Positions 1 to 9,802 of a stretch of DNA of 54,602 nt are shown here, in pieces (the first letter of the stretch is position 1; the number at the start of each line of letters is the position of its first letter). The notes beneath the pieces are model-generated. The model saw nothing but the letters and a program-made list of their open reading frames with translations. It was not told the DNA's origin and did not search any database. A program made the position numbers and the translations under genes. Source of the DNA: Chthoniobacterales bacterium (GTDB taxonomy: Bacteria; Verrucomicrobiota; Verrucomicrobiia; Chthoniobacterales; UBA10450); assembly GCA_013815325.1 (NCBI GenBank), contig JACDGM010000012.1, forward strand, positions 1 to 54,602, in the 5' to 3' direction.

Positions 1-148
1 ACTGAACATTACTCCAGTCAGGTTATCCCATTCGGAAATCCCCGGGTCAAAGCGTGTTTACCGCTCTCCGAGGCTTATCGCAGTTAGCCACGTCCTTCAT
101 CGCCTATTGGCACCAAGGCATCCATCATGTGCTCTTTGTAGCTTGATC
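1..148 (-). rRNA. rrl: 23S ribosomal RNA, 5' end only (partial)
   Basis: The reverse complement reads as the start of 23S rRNA: a GATGGATGCC block about 22 nt from the predicted 5' end, then GGCGATGAAGGACGTG, TGCGATAAGCC and GATTTCCGAATGGG in the order found in bacterial 23S domain I. The mature 5' end is placed near 148 by counting back from GATGGATGCC as in E. coli. The rest of the gene lies outside the window to the left. There is no 16S 3' end, anti-Shine-Dalgarno sequence or spacer tRNA between this gene and the divergent rph gene at 641. Confidence 0.95.
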
Positions 149-489
149 AATCTGTTCTAAGTCCCGCTTGCGCAGGACCAGAGATCTTTGATAACTGAAA
201 CTCTCGGACCGGACATCTTACCTTCCGGTCGTATTTCTCAGACTCAGCTCTAAAAAGTTGTTTTTACTACCCTGTATGTAGATTTCAAAGAACCAGCGGG
301 TGCTGCGCATCTTCCAGACGACAAAAAACTCAATTCTGGCGCCGACTGTGATTCGCGGCCCCCTTGCCGTAGCTTTCGCGGAGGCGGGTTGCCGTGTCTC
401 AGCCGGGACAAAATTGAGTTCCAATTTGCAGTCCAGATATGCGAGAACCACCTCGAGAACTCCCGAGGCCCGCTTCTGACGGGATTGCG
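149..489 (-). other. Leader region of the 23S transcript
   Basis: About 340 nt lie between the predicted 23S promoter and the mature 5' end. No tRNA or 16S sequence is visible. A perfect 7-bp hairpin (GACCGGA at 207-213 with TCCGGTC at 224-230) sits close to the 5' end of 23S, and the arms AACTCAATT (about 330-338) and AATTGAGTT (about 411-419) could pair at longer range. These may be pre-rRNA processing or antitermination structures; that role is inferred. Confidence 0.4.
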
Positions 490-517
490 AAAATAGCGCG
501 GAGCAATTCGCCGTCAA
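490..517 (-). promoter_or_regulatory. Candidate sigma-70 promoter for the 23S rRNA gene
   Basis: On the minus strand TTGACG (plus 512-517) is followed after 16 nt by TATTTT (plus 490-495), close to the housekeeping -35/-10 consensus and directed toward the 23S gene. Transcription would start near 483, giving a leader of about 335 nt. It lies between the divergent rRNA and rph genes, which fits an independently transcribed 23S gene. Found by eye only. Confidence 0.45.
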
Positions 518-640
518 CCCGGAAAGTGAATTTTTCGGCAGAATTTTTGTTTCAAACTGATTCGGAGTGCGCAAACGGGGTAAGTCAACAACCGAAATTG
601 ACGTTAGCGTCCGCGGCGTCAGCATCTACTTTGGCCGGCA

Positions 641-1384
641 ATGATCCGCCTCGACGACCGCGCCCCCGACCAATCGCGTCCCGTCGCTTTCCAATGCGGC
701 ATCGCACCGCACGCCAGCGGGTCGGTCCTGATCTCGATGGGCAACACGCGCGTCGTGTGCGCCGTAATGATTGAGGAAAACGTTCCGCGCTGGATGAAAG
801 AACAGCGCATCAGTGGCGGATGGCTGACGGCGGAATATTCGATGTTGCCCTATTCGACCCTCACGCGAAAGCCGCGCGATGTTTCCAAAGGTCGTCTCGA
901 TGGACGAAGCAGCGAGATTCAACGGCTCATCGGACGCTCGATGCGGGCGGCGGTCGATTTGGAAAAGCTCGGGCCGCGTACGATCTGGGTCGATTGTGAT
1001 GTTCTGCAAGCCGACGGCGGAACAAGGACGGCCGCGATCACGGGCGCGAGCCTCGCGGTTACGCTCGCATGCCGGCGGCTGGTTGAGGAAAAGAGATTAG
1101 CGGAACTTCCGATCAAGACGCTCGTCGCGGCGATCAGCGTTGGCGTCATCGAGAACGTGGCGCTGCTCGATTTGAACTACGAAGAGGACAAGGCTGCGAC
1201 GGTCGATCTCAACCTCGTCGCGACCGAGGAGGGCGCCCTCGTCGAGATCCAGGGCGCCGGTGAAGAGGCGACTTTCTCGCACGAGCAGCTACTGCAAATG
1301 TTGTCGTTAGGCCAAAAAGGGATTGTGGATTTGATCGAGGCGCAAAGAGCTGTGCTCGCGAATGCCGGCGCGACAGCCGTCTAA
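641..1384 (+). CDS. rph: Ribonuclease PH
   Basis: This is the phosphorolytic 3'-5' exoribonuclease that trims tRNA 3' ends, acting in the cytoplasm as a hexamer. The protein has 247 residues against about 240 for the family and aligns from end to end. The N-terminus DDRAPDQSRPV matches the family R-x-D-x-R-x-x-D-x-x-R-P start. GSVLISMGNTRV follows, and the signature around DCDVLQADGGTR then AAITGA (about residues 115-135) is intact. The ATG at 641 is chosen because the family begins only a few residues before the conserved arginine-proline. No strong ribosome binding site is visible. It is transcribed away from the 23S gene. One copy of the recurring TCGTTAGGC motif encodes Ser-Leu-Gly near its end. 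Confidence 0.95.
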   Translation: MIRLDDRAPDQSRPVAFQCGIAPHASGSVLISMGNTRVVCAVMIEENVPRWMKEQRISGGWLTAEYSMLPYSTLTRKPRDVSKGRLDGRSSEIQRLIGRSMRAAVDLEKLGPRTIWVDCDVLQADGGTRTAAITGASLAVTLACRRLVEEKRLAELPIKTLVAAISVGVIENVALLDLNYEEDKAATVDLNLVATEEGALVEIQGAGEEATFSHEQLLQMLSLGQKGIVDLIEAQRAVLANAGATAV

Positions 1385-1421
1385 AATGTTTGCTGCGGCA
1401 CGCGGCCTGAGATAAACGGGG

Positions 1422-2441
1422 ATGCCCATGAAGAAAGCATTAATCACCGGCATCACCGGGCAGGACGGCAGTTATCTGGCCGATCTCCTGCTCGAAAAAG
1501 GTTACGAAGTTCATGGCATCATCCGCCGTGCGAGCACCTTCAACACCGTGCGCATTGATCATCTTTACGCCGATCCGCACATCAACGGGGTGCGCCTTTT
1601 TCTGCATTACGGCGACTTGAGCGACTCGGTTAATTTGGTAAAACTCATCTACGAGTTGAAGCCGGATGAGATCTACCATCTTGCGGCGCAGAGCCACGTC
1701 CGCGTCAGTTTCGATATTCCCGAATACACCTCAGATGTTACTGGCCTCGGCACCATCCGCATCCTCGAAGCGATCCGCGAGACCGGCATCCGCTCCCGTT
1801 TTTACCAAGCGTCCAGCAGCGAGATGTTCGGCAAAGTGCAGGAGGTTCCGCAAGTCGAGACGACGCCCTTCTGGCCGCGCAGCCCTTACGGTGTGGCGAA
1901 GGTATTCGCCTATTGGGCGACGGTGAATTACCGCGAGAGCTACGGGCTCTGTGCAAGCAACGGCATCCTCTTCAACCATGAAAGTCCGCGCCGCGGCGAG
2001 ACCTTCGTGACGCGCAAAATCACCCGCGCCGTGGCGGCGATTAAACACGGCCTGCAGCACGAGCTTTTCCTCGGAAATCTCGACGCGAAACGCGACTGGG
2101 GATACGCTCCGGAATTCGTCGAAGGCATGTGGCGCATCCTGCAGCATGACGAAGGAGACGACTTCGTCCTCGCGACGAACGAGACCCACACCATCCGCGA
2201 GTTTCTCGACATCGCCTTCGGCCGGGTCGATCTCGATTGGAAGGAATACGTGAAGCACGACGAACGGTACGAGCGCCCGGCTGAAGTGGATCTCCTGATC
2301 GGCAATCCCGCCAAGGCGAAGCGCGTTTTGGATTGGGAACCAAAAGTGCGCTTTCGCGAGCTCGTCCAAATCATGGTCGACGCCGACATGAAGTTACTCG
2401 CGCGTCCGCTTGCGCAGCAGCACCTCGGGCAAATGCCCTAA
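1422..2441 (+). CDS. gmd: GDP-mannose 4,6-dehydratase
   Basis: An extended short-chain dehydrogenase that converts GDP-mannose to GDP-4-keto-6-deoxymannose, the first step toward GDP-fucose or GDP-rhamnose for surface glycans. It has 339 residues, near family size. The NAD(P) loop GITGQDGS is at the N-terminus, the active-site SSSEMFGK near residue 130, the YGVAK Tyr-x3-Lys pair near 155, and the Gmd-typical [18 protein letters not shown] stretch near 185 (18 residues). Start may be ATG 1422 or ATG 1428; the second has a GGGG stretch about 6 nt upstream. The usual partner, GDP-fucose synthase (fcl), is not next to it. It lies 37 nt after rph on the same strand. Confidence 0.93.
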   Translation: MPMKKALITGITGQDGSYLADLLLEKGYEVHGIIRRASTFNTVRIDHLYADPHINGVRLFLHYGDLSDSVNLVKLIYELKPDEIYHLAAQSHVRVSFDIPEYTSDVTGLGTIRILEAIRETGIRSRFYQASSSEMFGKVQEVPQVETTPFWPRSPYGVAKVFAYWATVNYRESYGLCASNGILFNHESPRRGETFVTRKITRAVAAIKHGLQHELFLGNLDAKRDWGYAPEFVEGMWRILQHDEGDDFVLATNETHTIREFLDIAFGRVDLDWKEYVKHDERYERPAEVDLLIGNPAKAKRVLDWEPKVRFRELVQIMVDADMKLLARPLAQQHLGQMP

Positions 2442-2521
2442 CCGGTCGCTTCGGTCTTTCATCTTCGACCCTCTTGCGCGAAAGCTTGCCAGCAAGGAGG
2501 CGCTTTCGTACCTTTGGCGGC

Positions 2522-3247
2522 GTGAAAGCGCTTCCTGGGACCCTGCAAAGAGGCGGCGTGCCTTTCGTCACCACGCGCTGGAGCGTAGTCGCCGCCTGCC
2601 GGGAGGAGGACGCCGCCGTCGCGCAGCTCTGCCGCGATTACTGGCCGCCGCTTTACAGTTTCGTTAGGCGTCGCGGCTATGCGCCGGCGGATGCGCAGGA
2701 CTTAGTCCAAGGGTTTTTCAGCCATTTTCTCCGCAAGAAAATTTACGGCCAGACCGAGAGCGCGCGCGGTAAGTTTCGGTCGTTCCTGCTCGCGTCGTTG
2801 AAGAATTACCTCGTCGACACCTGGGAAAAAGAGCGAGCCGCGAAACGGGGTGGCGACCGAGAAATCGTGCTTCTGGATGACGAACTGCACGCCGTCGAGC
2901 AACTGCACGCAAGCGAAGTCGCGACGCTGGATGAGGAGCAACGCTGGGCCGTGGCGCTGGTCTCGCGCGCGCTCGAGAATTTGGCGAGCGAGTTTCGCGC
3001 CGAGAAAAAGGAGGAAATTTTTCGCGAGCTGAAACCTTTTGTCGCCGGAGGCTCGGATTTGCCGCGGCAGGAGGAAATCGCCGCGCGTCTCCAGATGCCG
3101 ATCGACACTTTGCGCAGTCATCTTTCGCGGCTGCGCGTGCGCTATCGCGGCCTCCTCCGCCAGGAAGTAGCCCGCACGATCGGTTTCGCCGACGACGTGG
3201 ATGAAGAGCTGCGACAGCTCTCGCGCATTCTCATCGCCGCAGCGTGA
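2522..3247 (+). CDS. ECF-type sigma factor paired with a Ser/Thr kinase (copy 1)
   Basis: RNA polymerase sigma factor of the large ECF group often found beside Ser/Thr kinases in Planctomycetes and Verrucomicrobia. Region 2 is visible in LCRDYWPPLYSFVRRRGY and DAQDLVQGFF, and a region 4 helix-turn-helix in RQEEIAARLQMPIDTLRSHL (20 residues). I place the start at GTG 2522 (241 aa). The sequence from there (VKALPGTLQRGG..F.TT.WSVV) aligns with the same positions of the paralogue at 37822-38562, which also begins with GTG. An upstream extension would overlap gmd and looks non-coding. The stop abuts the kinase gene, so the two are probably co-transcribed. No separate anti-sigma gene is seen; the kinase is the likely regulator (inference). 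Confidence 0.85.
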   Translation: MKALPGTLQRGGVPFVTTRWSVVAACREEDAAVAQLCRDYWPPLYSFVRRRGYAPADAQDLVQGFFSHFLRKKIYGQTESARGKFRSFLLASLKNYLVDTWEKERAAKRGGDREIVLLDDELHAVEQLHASEVATLDEEQRWAVALVSRALENLASEFRAEKKEEIFRELKPFVAGGSDLPRQEEIAARLQMPIDTLRSHLSRLRVRYRGLLRQEVARTIGFADDVDEELRQLSRILIAAA

Positions 3248-3265
3248 TTGAAAGCCCTTACCGTC

Positions 3266-6200
3266 ATGGCTCCCGCCGAAGAGGAAGCGCGATCTTGTGA
3301 GCTTTGCGGCACGCCGCTGGGTCTGAGCGCCGGTGCGCCGGGTTGTTTGCGTTGCCTGCTCGCGGGCGGCGGGAAACGAAACGAACGCGCGGCAGTTCCA
3401 ACATTACGAGGTAAGCCTGGCCGACGATGGCAACGGCCTCGCCGAACTCGGTCGTGGCGCGATGGGGATCACTTATCGCGCGGTCGATCTGAATCTCGGC
3501 GCACCGGTGGCGCTGAAGGTGATCAGCGCGCGCTACTCAAATCAGCCGGAGGCGCGCGCCCGCTTCCACGAGGAAGCCCGGGTCGCCGCGCGGCTGCGCC
3601 ATCCTCATGTCGCAAGCGTCTTTCACTTCGGCGAAACGGCGGAAGGCCATTGCTTTTACGCGATGGAATTGGTCGAGGGAGAAACCTTGGAAGCGCGGGT
3701 GGGACGCGAGGGTTCGTTAGGCGCGGAGCTGGTCGTGGAAATCGGCGCCCAGGTCGCGCGCGCCCTCCTCGCCGCCGAGAAACACCGGCTGGTCCATCGC
3801 GATCTGAAGCCGAGCAACCTGATGCTTGTGCCTAACGAGCAGGACGACCGCGGGCCGCCCTTCGCGAAGGTGATCGATTTCGGCCTCGCCAAAGCCGTGA
3901 CCGAGGAAGTGGTCGAGAGTGGGTCGGCGAGCAGCGGCTTCACCGGCACGCCGGGCTTTGCCAGCCCGGAACAATTCGAGACCAACGGACGAAAGCCGGA
4001 TGTGCGCTCGGACATCTATTCGTTAGGCGCGACGCTTAGCTATGCGCTCAGCGGCCGGCCGCCGGAGACCGGTGAGGGGCGATTGCAGCCCCCGCTGGAA
4101 GCAGTGGAATTTGGCGGAGCGAAAATCCCGGAGCCCCTGGGACGACTCCTCCGGGCAATGCTCGCGGCCGATCCTAACGAGCGCCCGCAATCGGCTCGCG
4201 AGCTGGCGCTCGCGATCGAGCGCTGCCGGGCCGCGCTTTTCGCTGCTCGCCGCCGGCCGCGCCGGATCCTCATGGCCATGACTTGCGCTCTTCTTCTCGG
4301 GGCGGCGTTTGCCCTAAGCAGAAAGACGCAACACCGGAAACGGCTCGTCGCATCGAAGCCGCCCCCGGAGAAATCGATCGCGGTGCTGCCTTTCGAAAAT
4401 CTCAGCGGCGAAAAGATAAACGTCTTTTTCACCGCAGGAATGCAGGACGATGTGCTCACCAGCCTCGCCGAAATTCACGAGCTTAAAGTGATCAGCCGCG
4501 CGAGCGTGATGGCCTACCAACCGGGCGCGCGCAACATTCGGCAAATCGGGCAGGCGTTAGGCGTGGCGACGGTCCTGGAAGGCAAGGTCGCCGACGAAAT
4601 CGCGACCGCTCTTCATGCCCGGTTGGCACCACAGGAAACGGCGCGCCTAAGCAAGCCGCCAACTGACAATCCTGCGGCTTACGCACTTTATCTGGAGGCG
4701 CGCGGACGGGAAGGCACAGTCAGCGCATCCAGCGCGGACTACAAGGCCGCCGAGGAACTCTATGGGGGAGCGATCGCGCTGGACCCGCGGTTTGCGCTCG
4801 CACATGCCCGGCTTTCCGTCGTCGAAACTTCGCTCGGAACCGTCTCTCCCATGAACCCCGCCGCCAAGGCGAAGGCGCGCGCCGAAGCAGACGAAGCGCT
4901 ACGTTTGTCTCCTTCGCTCGCGGCAGGGCATTTGGCCCTGGGGATCTGCCTTTATCTGAATGAGCGCAATTACCCTTTCGCTCTCTGCGAACTCTTATTG
5001 GCGCGGGAGAGAGCGCCTAACGACCCGGATCTTCATTTCCTTAGCTCTCTCTATTGTGTCCAAGGGCAGTGGGCGGAAGCGCTCGTCGCTAGCAGGCGCG
5101 CGGAAGAGCGCGACCCTCGCAATCCCGCAGCGTTTCTCCGAGCCGGCGATAATCATATTTTCGTTCACGATTGGGCGGGAGCGACGACCAATTTTGAGCG
5201 TGGGCTGAAACTCGCGCCCGATTCGGCGGACGCGACGATCAGCCTCGCTTACCTCAATATCTTCCGCGACGGAAACTCCGCGGCCGCGATCAAGACACTG
5301 CGCAGTGTTGCGCCCGAAATTGATCCGGACGGCATTGTGACGGAATCCCACTGGGACCTGACGATGCTGGGGCGAGATTACGCCGGGGCGGAAAAGATTT
5401 TGCGCGACTATGCGCGACCGGAATTTTCGCGCAGTGCGCCCGGAATGAAGGATTTTCTCCTCGGTCGCTCCGCGCTCGCGCGCGGCGACGCAGGTTCCGC
5501 TCGACGCTTCTTCGCGGCCGCGGCGCCACGGTTCGAAGACTGGGCCCGAAACGCTCCCGAGGAGGCGGCGCGGCAGAGTCAACTCGGCTTGCTCTACGCC
5601 TACATGCACCGCCGCGAAGATGCTCTCCGGGAAAGTTTCGGCGCAGTGCAGAGTGGGCCCGCCTCTCACAATGCGCTCCTGCGCGCGCGCGCGGAAGCGA
5701 GGCTCGCGCTCGTCTATGCGCTTCTCGGTGAGGAGGACCGAGCGATTGATCTGGTGGAGCGGCTGCTGACCAGGCCCGGGGCTCTCGACTGGCCCGATTT
5801 CCCGGCGAGCCTGACCCTTTCCGATCTGCGTTTGCGCTGGGAGTGGGATTCACTACGAAAGAACCCGCGCTTCCAGAAAATCCTCGCCGGACCCGAGCCG
5901 CGAATTTCCCTAACGAGCATAACTCAATCCGAACCGCCTCCGGAAAAGAGCATCGCGGTTCTCCCTTTCGAAAACCTGAGCGACGACAAACAAAACGCCT
6001 ACTTCGCGGCCGGCGTGCAGGATGAGGTCCTCTCCGACCTCGCTAAGATCGACGACCTCAAAGTCATCAGCCGCACCTCGGCTATGCAGTATGCCAGCAG
6101 CGCGCCGCGCAACGCCCGGCAAATCGGCCGCGCCCTCGGCGTCGCCAAACTGGTGGAGGGCACGGTGCAGCGCGAGGGCAATCGTGTACGCGTGAGCGCG

Positions 6201-7594
6201 CAATTGATCGACGCTCGCACCGACGCGCATCTGTGGGCCGACCACTACGACAGCGACGTCGCAGATCTCTTTGCCCTCCAGAGCGAGATCGCGCAGGAGA
6301 TTGCCGACCAGCTCACGAGCAAGCTTTCGCCAGCCGAGCGGGCCGCCATGGCGGAGCCACCGACGGCCGATCTCAGGGCCTATGAACTTTATACCGAAGC
6401 CCGGAAAATCGACGTTTGGGAGAATGGGCGGGGCGCGCAAAAAAGCCTGGCGCAGAAGGTGACGCTCCTACGACAGGCGACGGAACACGATCAGGCCTTC
6501 GCGCTCGCCTGGTCCGCTCTCGCGAAAACAGAATGCGATCTTTCCGGGTTGGGTGAACCGATTGTTCACCTTCCGTTGGCAAAAAAAGCGGCCGAGACCG
6601 CGCTCCGGCTGCGGCCAAATCTGGGCGAGGCGCATCGGGAGTTAGGGCGCTATTATCTTCATCACGGCGAACTCGAACGCGCGCGCACCGAAGTGGCCAT
6701 GGCGCGCCGCACTTTGCCTAACGACTCCGAAGTGCTGCGGATCGCGGGCGAGATCGATTACCGGCAAAGCCATTGGGACGTTGCGTGCGGCAATTTGGAA
6801 AAGGCGCTCGACCTCGACCCACGCAATGACGAAGTCAGGTATCACCTTGGCCAGTTCTACCGAGCCACGCGCCGTTATCATGAGTGGGCCAGGCTTCTCG
6901 CCAAAGACGCCACGAGCAATGCACCGCAATCCTACTGGTTTCAGCTGGAATCGGCGGAGTTCACGCTCGATACCGGTGACGCGGCCGCCGCACAATCTCT
7001 TCTCGCCCAAATCCCGCTCGACTTCAGTCCAACCGACGAGATCTGGAGCGCGCGGTTTGCCGCCGCTCTCTACGAGCGCGATTACGAAGCGGCCGGCCGT
7101 ATTATCAACCTAACTCCGCCGGACATCGCACCCGATATTTACCTCGGACTTCGCCCGAACAGCTGCGCGGATGGGGCAGTCGCACATTTTCGTCGCGACG
7201 AACAACAAGCCCAAGCGATCTTCGCGGCGGCGCGAAAAAACATCGACACAACATGGGGACGCACCAGGAACGAAGACCAGGCCCTGACCTACCTCGCGAC
7301 GTGCGACGCGGGCCTCGGTCGCAAAGGTGACGCCGTGCGCGAAGCGGAAAAAGGCGTCCACCTCGGGATGATCAAGGATCCTTTTCAAAGCGAAACTCGC
7401 GCCGAGAAGCTCACAGCCATCTACGCCTCGGTCGGAGACAAAACCCACGCGATCGAGCAGCTCGAGCTTCTCTCGAATTACCTTACGGCGCGTCCTACGG
7501 CGATCTCCTGCTCGATCCGGGCTGGGACGCGTTGCGCGACGATCCGCGTTTCGAGAAACTCGTCGCCTCCCTCAAGCCGAATCTCTCCCGCTAA
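3266..7594 (+). CDS. Giant Ser/Thr protein kinase with two TolB-like/TPR modules (two frame breaks)
   Basis: Membrane kinase, about 1,440 residues if repaired. Order: N-terminal CxxC..CxxC knuckle (CELCGT, CLRCLL), kinase domain with GRGAMG loop, VALKV lysine, HRDLKPSN catalytic loop, DFGLA and SPEQ, one transmembrane segment near 4270-4315, then two successive blocks of TolB-like domain (AVLPFENLS) plus TPRs. The first TolB-like copy lacks about 45 residues present in the second (the region before VADEIATAL). Frame breaks: near 3370-3395 the zinc-knuckle frame must shift by one base in a GGGAAA run to reach the kinase. Near 7477 it must shift to reach the conserved ending DPGWDALRDDPRFEKL and the stop at 7592. 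The second kinase ends the same way, so both shifts are credible. ATG 3266 or TTG 3248 may start it. It directly follows its sigma factor. Confidence 0.85.
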
Positions 7595-7867
7595 GAGAGG
7601 GACGCGCGCGACATCCCGACCAGAAGCCCTTTCGGAGTCAAACATTCTGACTGACTCGGCAAGATGCCGGTCTTCCGCCGCCGCATTCTCCAGACGCCTC
7701 GTCCGCAAAGCCAAGAATTACTACTGCTGGATACCTCGACTTCATTGCACTCCGTCCGGGATGATCATCGCCGACGATTTTTGAAATCCTTTTGCAAGGC
7801 CGCGCCCTTTTTCCCGTTGAAACGAGTGAATACAAAACAACGCACCTATTAACTCACTCACCTAACT

Positions 7868-8965
7868 TTGAAAAATATCCTTGTTAATCTCGCTCGCCGA
7901 GCGACCCACTCGCGCCCGCTCGTCATGAGCGGCCTGCTCCTCATGTGCCTGGCGGCTTCCGCCTTGGCTCAATCCAACGTCACCGTCTTTGCCACTGGCT
8001 TGGAATATCCGCGCGGACTGGAATTCGGGCCTGATCGTCAGCTCTATGTGGCTGAGGCCGGCTCCGGAGGTAACTTATCCACGGACGGACTCTGTGACCA
8101 AGTCGAACCGCCCGTTGGTCCCTACACCGGCGGCTTTACTTCTCGCATCTCCAAGATCGACCACAACGGGACTGTTACAACCGTGGCCGATAATCTGCCG
8201 TCATCAATTAATGCGCTTGGCGATGTGCTCGGCATCGCAGATGTGGCGTTCATTGGCAATACCCTGTATGCGCTCTCCGCGGGCGGAGGCTGCTCCCATG
8301 GGCTTGCCGGGACCGTGGCCAGCGTGCTGCGGGTCAACGCCGATGGCTCGACGACGCAAGTCGCCGATCTCTCGACTTTCCAACAGACTCATCCCACACT
8401 CTTCCCGCACGAAGGGCCTGGCTTTGAGCCTGATGGTAGCTGGTACAGCATGCTTGCCGTGAAGGGACAATTGGTGGCGCTTGAGCCAAATCACGATGAG
8501 TTAGATAGCATACAAGAGGACGGTAGAATCCGGCGCATCCTCGATATCTCAGCGTTCGAAGGACAACATATCGACTCGACCGCGCTTGCTTATGATGGAA
8601 ATAACTTCTTCGTCGGAAATCTAGGAACTTTTCCGATCGTTGACGGAACACAGGTCATTCTGAAAGTGTCACCCTCTGGCCAGGTAAAGACATTTGCCAC
8701 GGGATTCACCACTATCCTGGGCCTGGCCTTCGACAGTCGGAAGCAGCTCTACGTTCTCGAGAATACGACCGGCGGGAATGAATTCCCGACGCCCGGCACA
8801 GGCAAGATCTTGCGTCTCCATTCCGATGGAACCAGCGATGAGATTGCCACAGGTCTAAACCTTCCGACGGCCATGACCTTCGGACCTGACGGCAATATCT
8901 ATGTCTCCAGTTGGGGCTTTGGTCCTCCCGGAATGGGTGAGATCGACAAAGTCACCATGCCCTAG
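7868..8965 (+). CDS. Secreted beta-propeller protein, ScyD/ScyE-like
   Basis: A 365-residue exported protein. The start at TTG 7868 gives a good signal peptide (KNILVNLARR, hydrophobic core, ASALAQ cleavage site). The alternative ATG 7925 would lose the positively charged part. The mature protein has repeated blades such as LYVAEAGSGG, GLEFGPDRQ, GLAFDSRKQLYVLEN and MTFGPDGNIYVSSWG, typical of NHL/SGL-type six-bladed propellers. The overall pattern resembles ScyD/ScyE proteins first known from cyanobacterial scytonemin clusters, though the family is far wider than that pathway and no pigment genes are nearby. Substrate unknown. It is followed by a hairpin and a convergent gene. The recurring GCCTAACGA motif is absent from it. 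Confidence 0.75.
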   Translation: MKNILVNLARRATHSRPLVMSGLLLMCLAASALAQSNVTVFATGLEYPRGLEFGPDRQLYVAEAGSGGNLSTDGLCDQVEPPVGPYTGGFTSRISKIDHNGTVTTVADNLPSSINALGDVLGIADVAFIGNTLYALSAGGGCSHGLAGTVASVLRVNADGSTTQVADLSTFQQTHPTLFPHEGPGFEPDGSWYSMLAVKGQLVALEPNHDELDSIQEDGRIRRILDISAFEGQHIDSTALAYDGNNFFVGNLGTFPIVDGTQVILKVSPSGQVKTFATGFTTILGLAFDSRKQLYVLENTTGGNEFPTPGTGKILRLHSDGTSDEIATGLNLPTAMTFGPDGNIYVSSWGFGPPGMGEIDKVTMP

Positions 8966-8991
8966 GCTGTACTTACCCAAGGTCTAAACTT

Positions 8992-9021
8992 TGCGGTCAG
9001 AGGGGAATCTCTCTGGCCGCA
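8992..9021 (+). terminator. Hairpin after the propeller gene, possible terminator
   Basis: TGCGGTCAGAG and CTCTGGCCGCA form a strong stem with a short loop just after the stop at 8965 and before the convergent L,D-transpeptidase. There is no good T-run, so termination is uncertain. Confidence 0.35.
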
Positions 9022-9080
9022 TAAGCATATAGCCCGACCCTCTCGCGACTCAGAGCACAGGAGCACCTCGGGCAAATGCC

Positions 9081-9674
9081 CTAACGAACTTGCACGTCCG
9101 GAAGCGGCGCGGCACTGGCAACGCGCGCCGCGGCGGGGGTGAGGCTGGGCACAAGCGCTTCTAGCGGCTCGATCGTGATGGTTACGCGCGCACCGGTTCC
9201 GGCAATATCGAAAAGCTCAATCACATCGCGCGAGCGCATCCGCACGCAGCCGTAGCTCACGGGCAGCCCGATGTTCCGCTCTTCCGGCGTGCCGTGGATA
9301 TAGATGTAGCGGGAAAACGCGTCCGCATTTTGCGGCTCGAGCCCGCGCAGCCAAAGAATCCGGCTCACGATCGGATCGCGGCCCGGGGCGTCAGGCGAAA
9401 CGATCTCGCCCGTTCGTTGACGATCTTTGAAGACCGCGCCAGCCGGCGCGCCCGCGCCGATCTTGCGCGCGATCTCGAGTTTGCCTAACGGCGTCCCGCT
9501 GCTGCCGGGAACGTCGCCCAAGCCAAATTTGGAAGTGGAAACCGGGTAGCTGGCGAGCGGAACACCGTCCTGGAGCAGCGCCATCCGTTGCTCCGGAATG
9601 CTGATGATGACCTCATGATGCCGGTCCGGCGTGGCGCAGGAGCTGCCTAACGATAAGAGAATTGCGGCGGCCAT
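9081..9674 (-). CDS. L,D-transpeptidase, YkuD family, probable lipoprotein
   Basis: Periplasmic peptidoglycan cross-linking enzyme. The catalytic YkuD motif is present as HGTPEERNIGLPVSYGCVRM, with the nucleophile Cys and preceding Ser-x-Gly. The domain begins around VIISIPEQRMALLQDGVPL. Starting at ATG 9674 gives MAAAILLSLGSSC, a short lipoprotein-like signal ending in Cys. A longer frame runs up into the palindromic repeat at 9711-9791 (ATG 9716 lies inside it) and is unlikely to be native protein. The family is often 150-350 aa; this is 197 aa. It lies downstream of tatD on the same strand with the repeat in between. Two motif copies encode Ser-Leu-Gly and Pro-Leu-Gly. Confidence 0.87.
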   Translation of the reverse strand: MAAAILLSLGSSCATPDRHHEVIISIPEQRMALLQDGVPLASYPVSTSKFGLGDVPGSSGTPLGKLEIARKIGAGAPAGAVFKDRQRTGEIVSPDAPGRDPIVSRILWLRGLEPQNADAFSRYIYIHGTPEERNIGLPVSYGCVRMRSRDVIELFDIAGTGARVTITIEPLEALVPSLTPAAARVASAAPLPDVQVR

Positions 9675-9710
9675 TCGCCCGGCCCACGACCTGCACCGGG
9701 CGCTTAGATT

Positions 9711-9791
9711 TGTCATCCCGAGCGCAGCCAGAGACCTCACAAGCAACGACCCGGGTGGCTTGCGAGGCCCCTCGCTGCGCTCGGGATGACA
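9711..9791. repeat. Palindromic interspersed repeat (TGTCATCCCGAGCGCAGC type), copy 1
   Basis: An imperfect inverted repeat with ends TGTCATCCCGAGCGCAGC and GCTGCGCTCGGGATGACA. When read through on the minus strand it encodes the HPERSEGP..LGMT peptide often seen as a false protein extension. Related copies lie at 39994-40152 and 50767-50876. Confidence 0.85.
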
Positions 9792-9802
9792 ATGGGGGTG
9801 CA

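Noticed and set aside
149-640. Search for a 16S 3' end or spacer tRNA upstream of 23S.
   Set aside because: Neither an anti-Shine-Dalgarno sequence nor a tRNA cloverleaf could be found in this interval.
7595-7784. Extra C-terminal 60 residues of kinase 1 in the uncorrected frame.
   Set aside because: After the frame break near 7477 the conserved ending lies in the other frame and stops at 7594.
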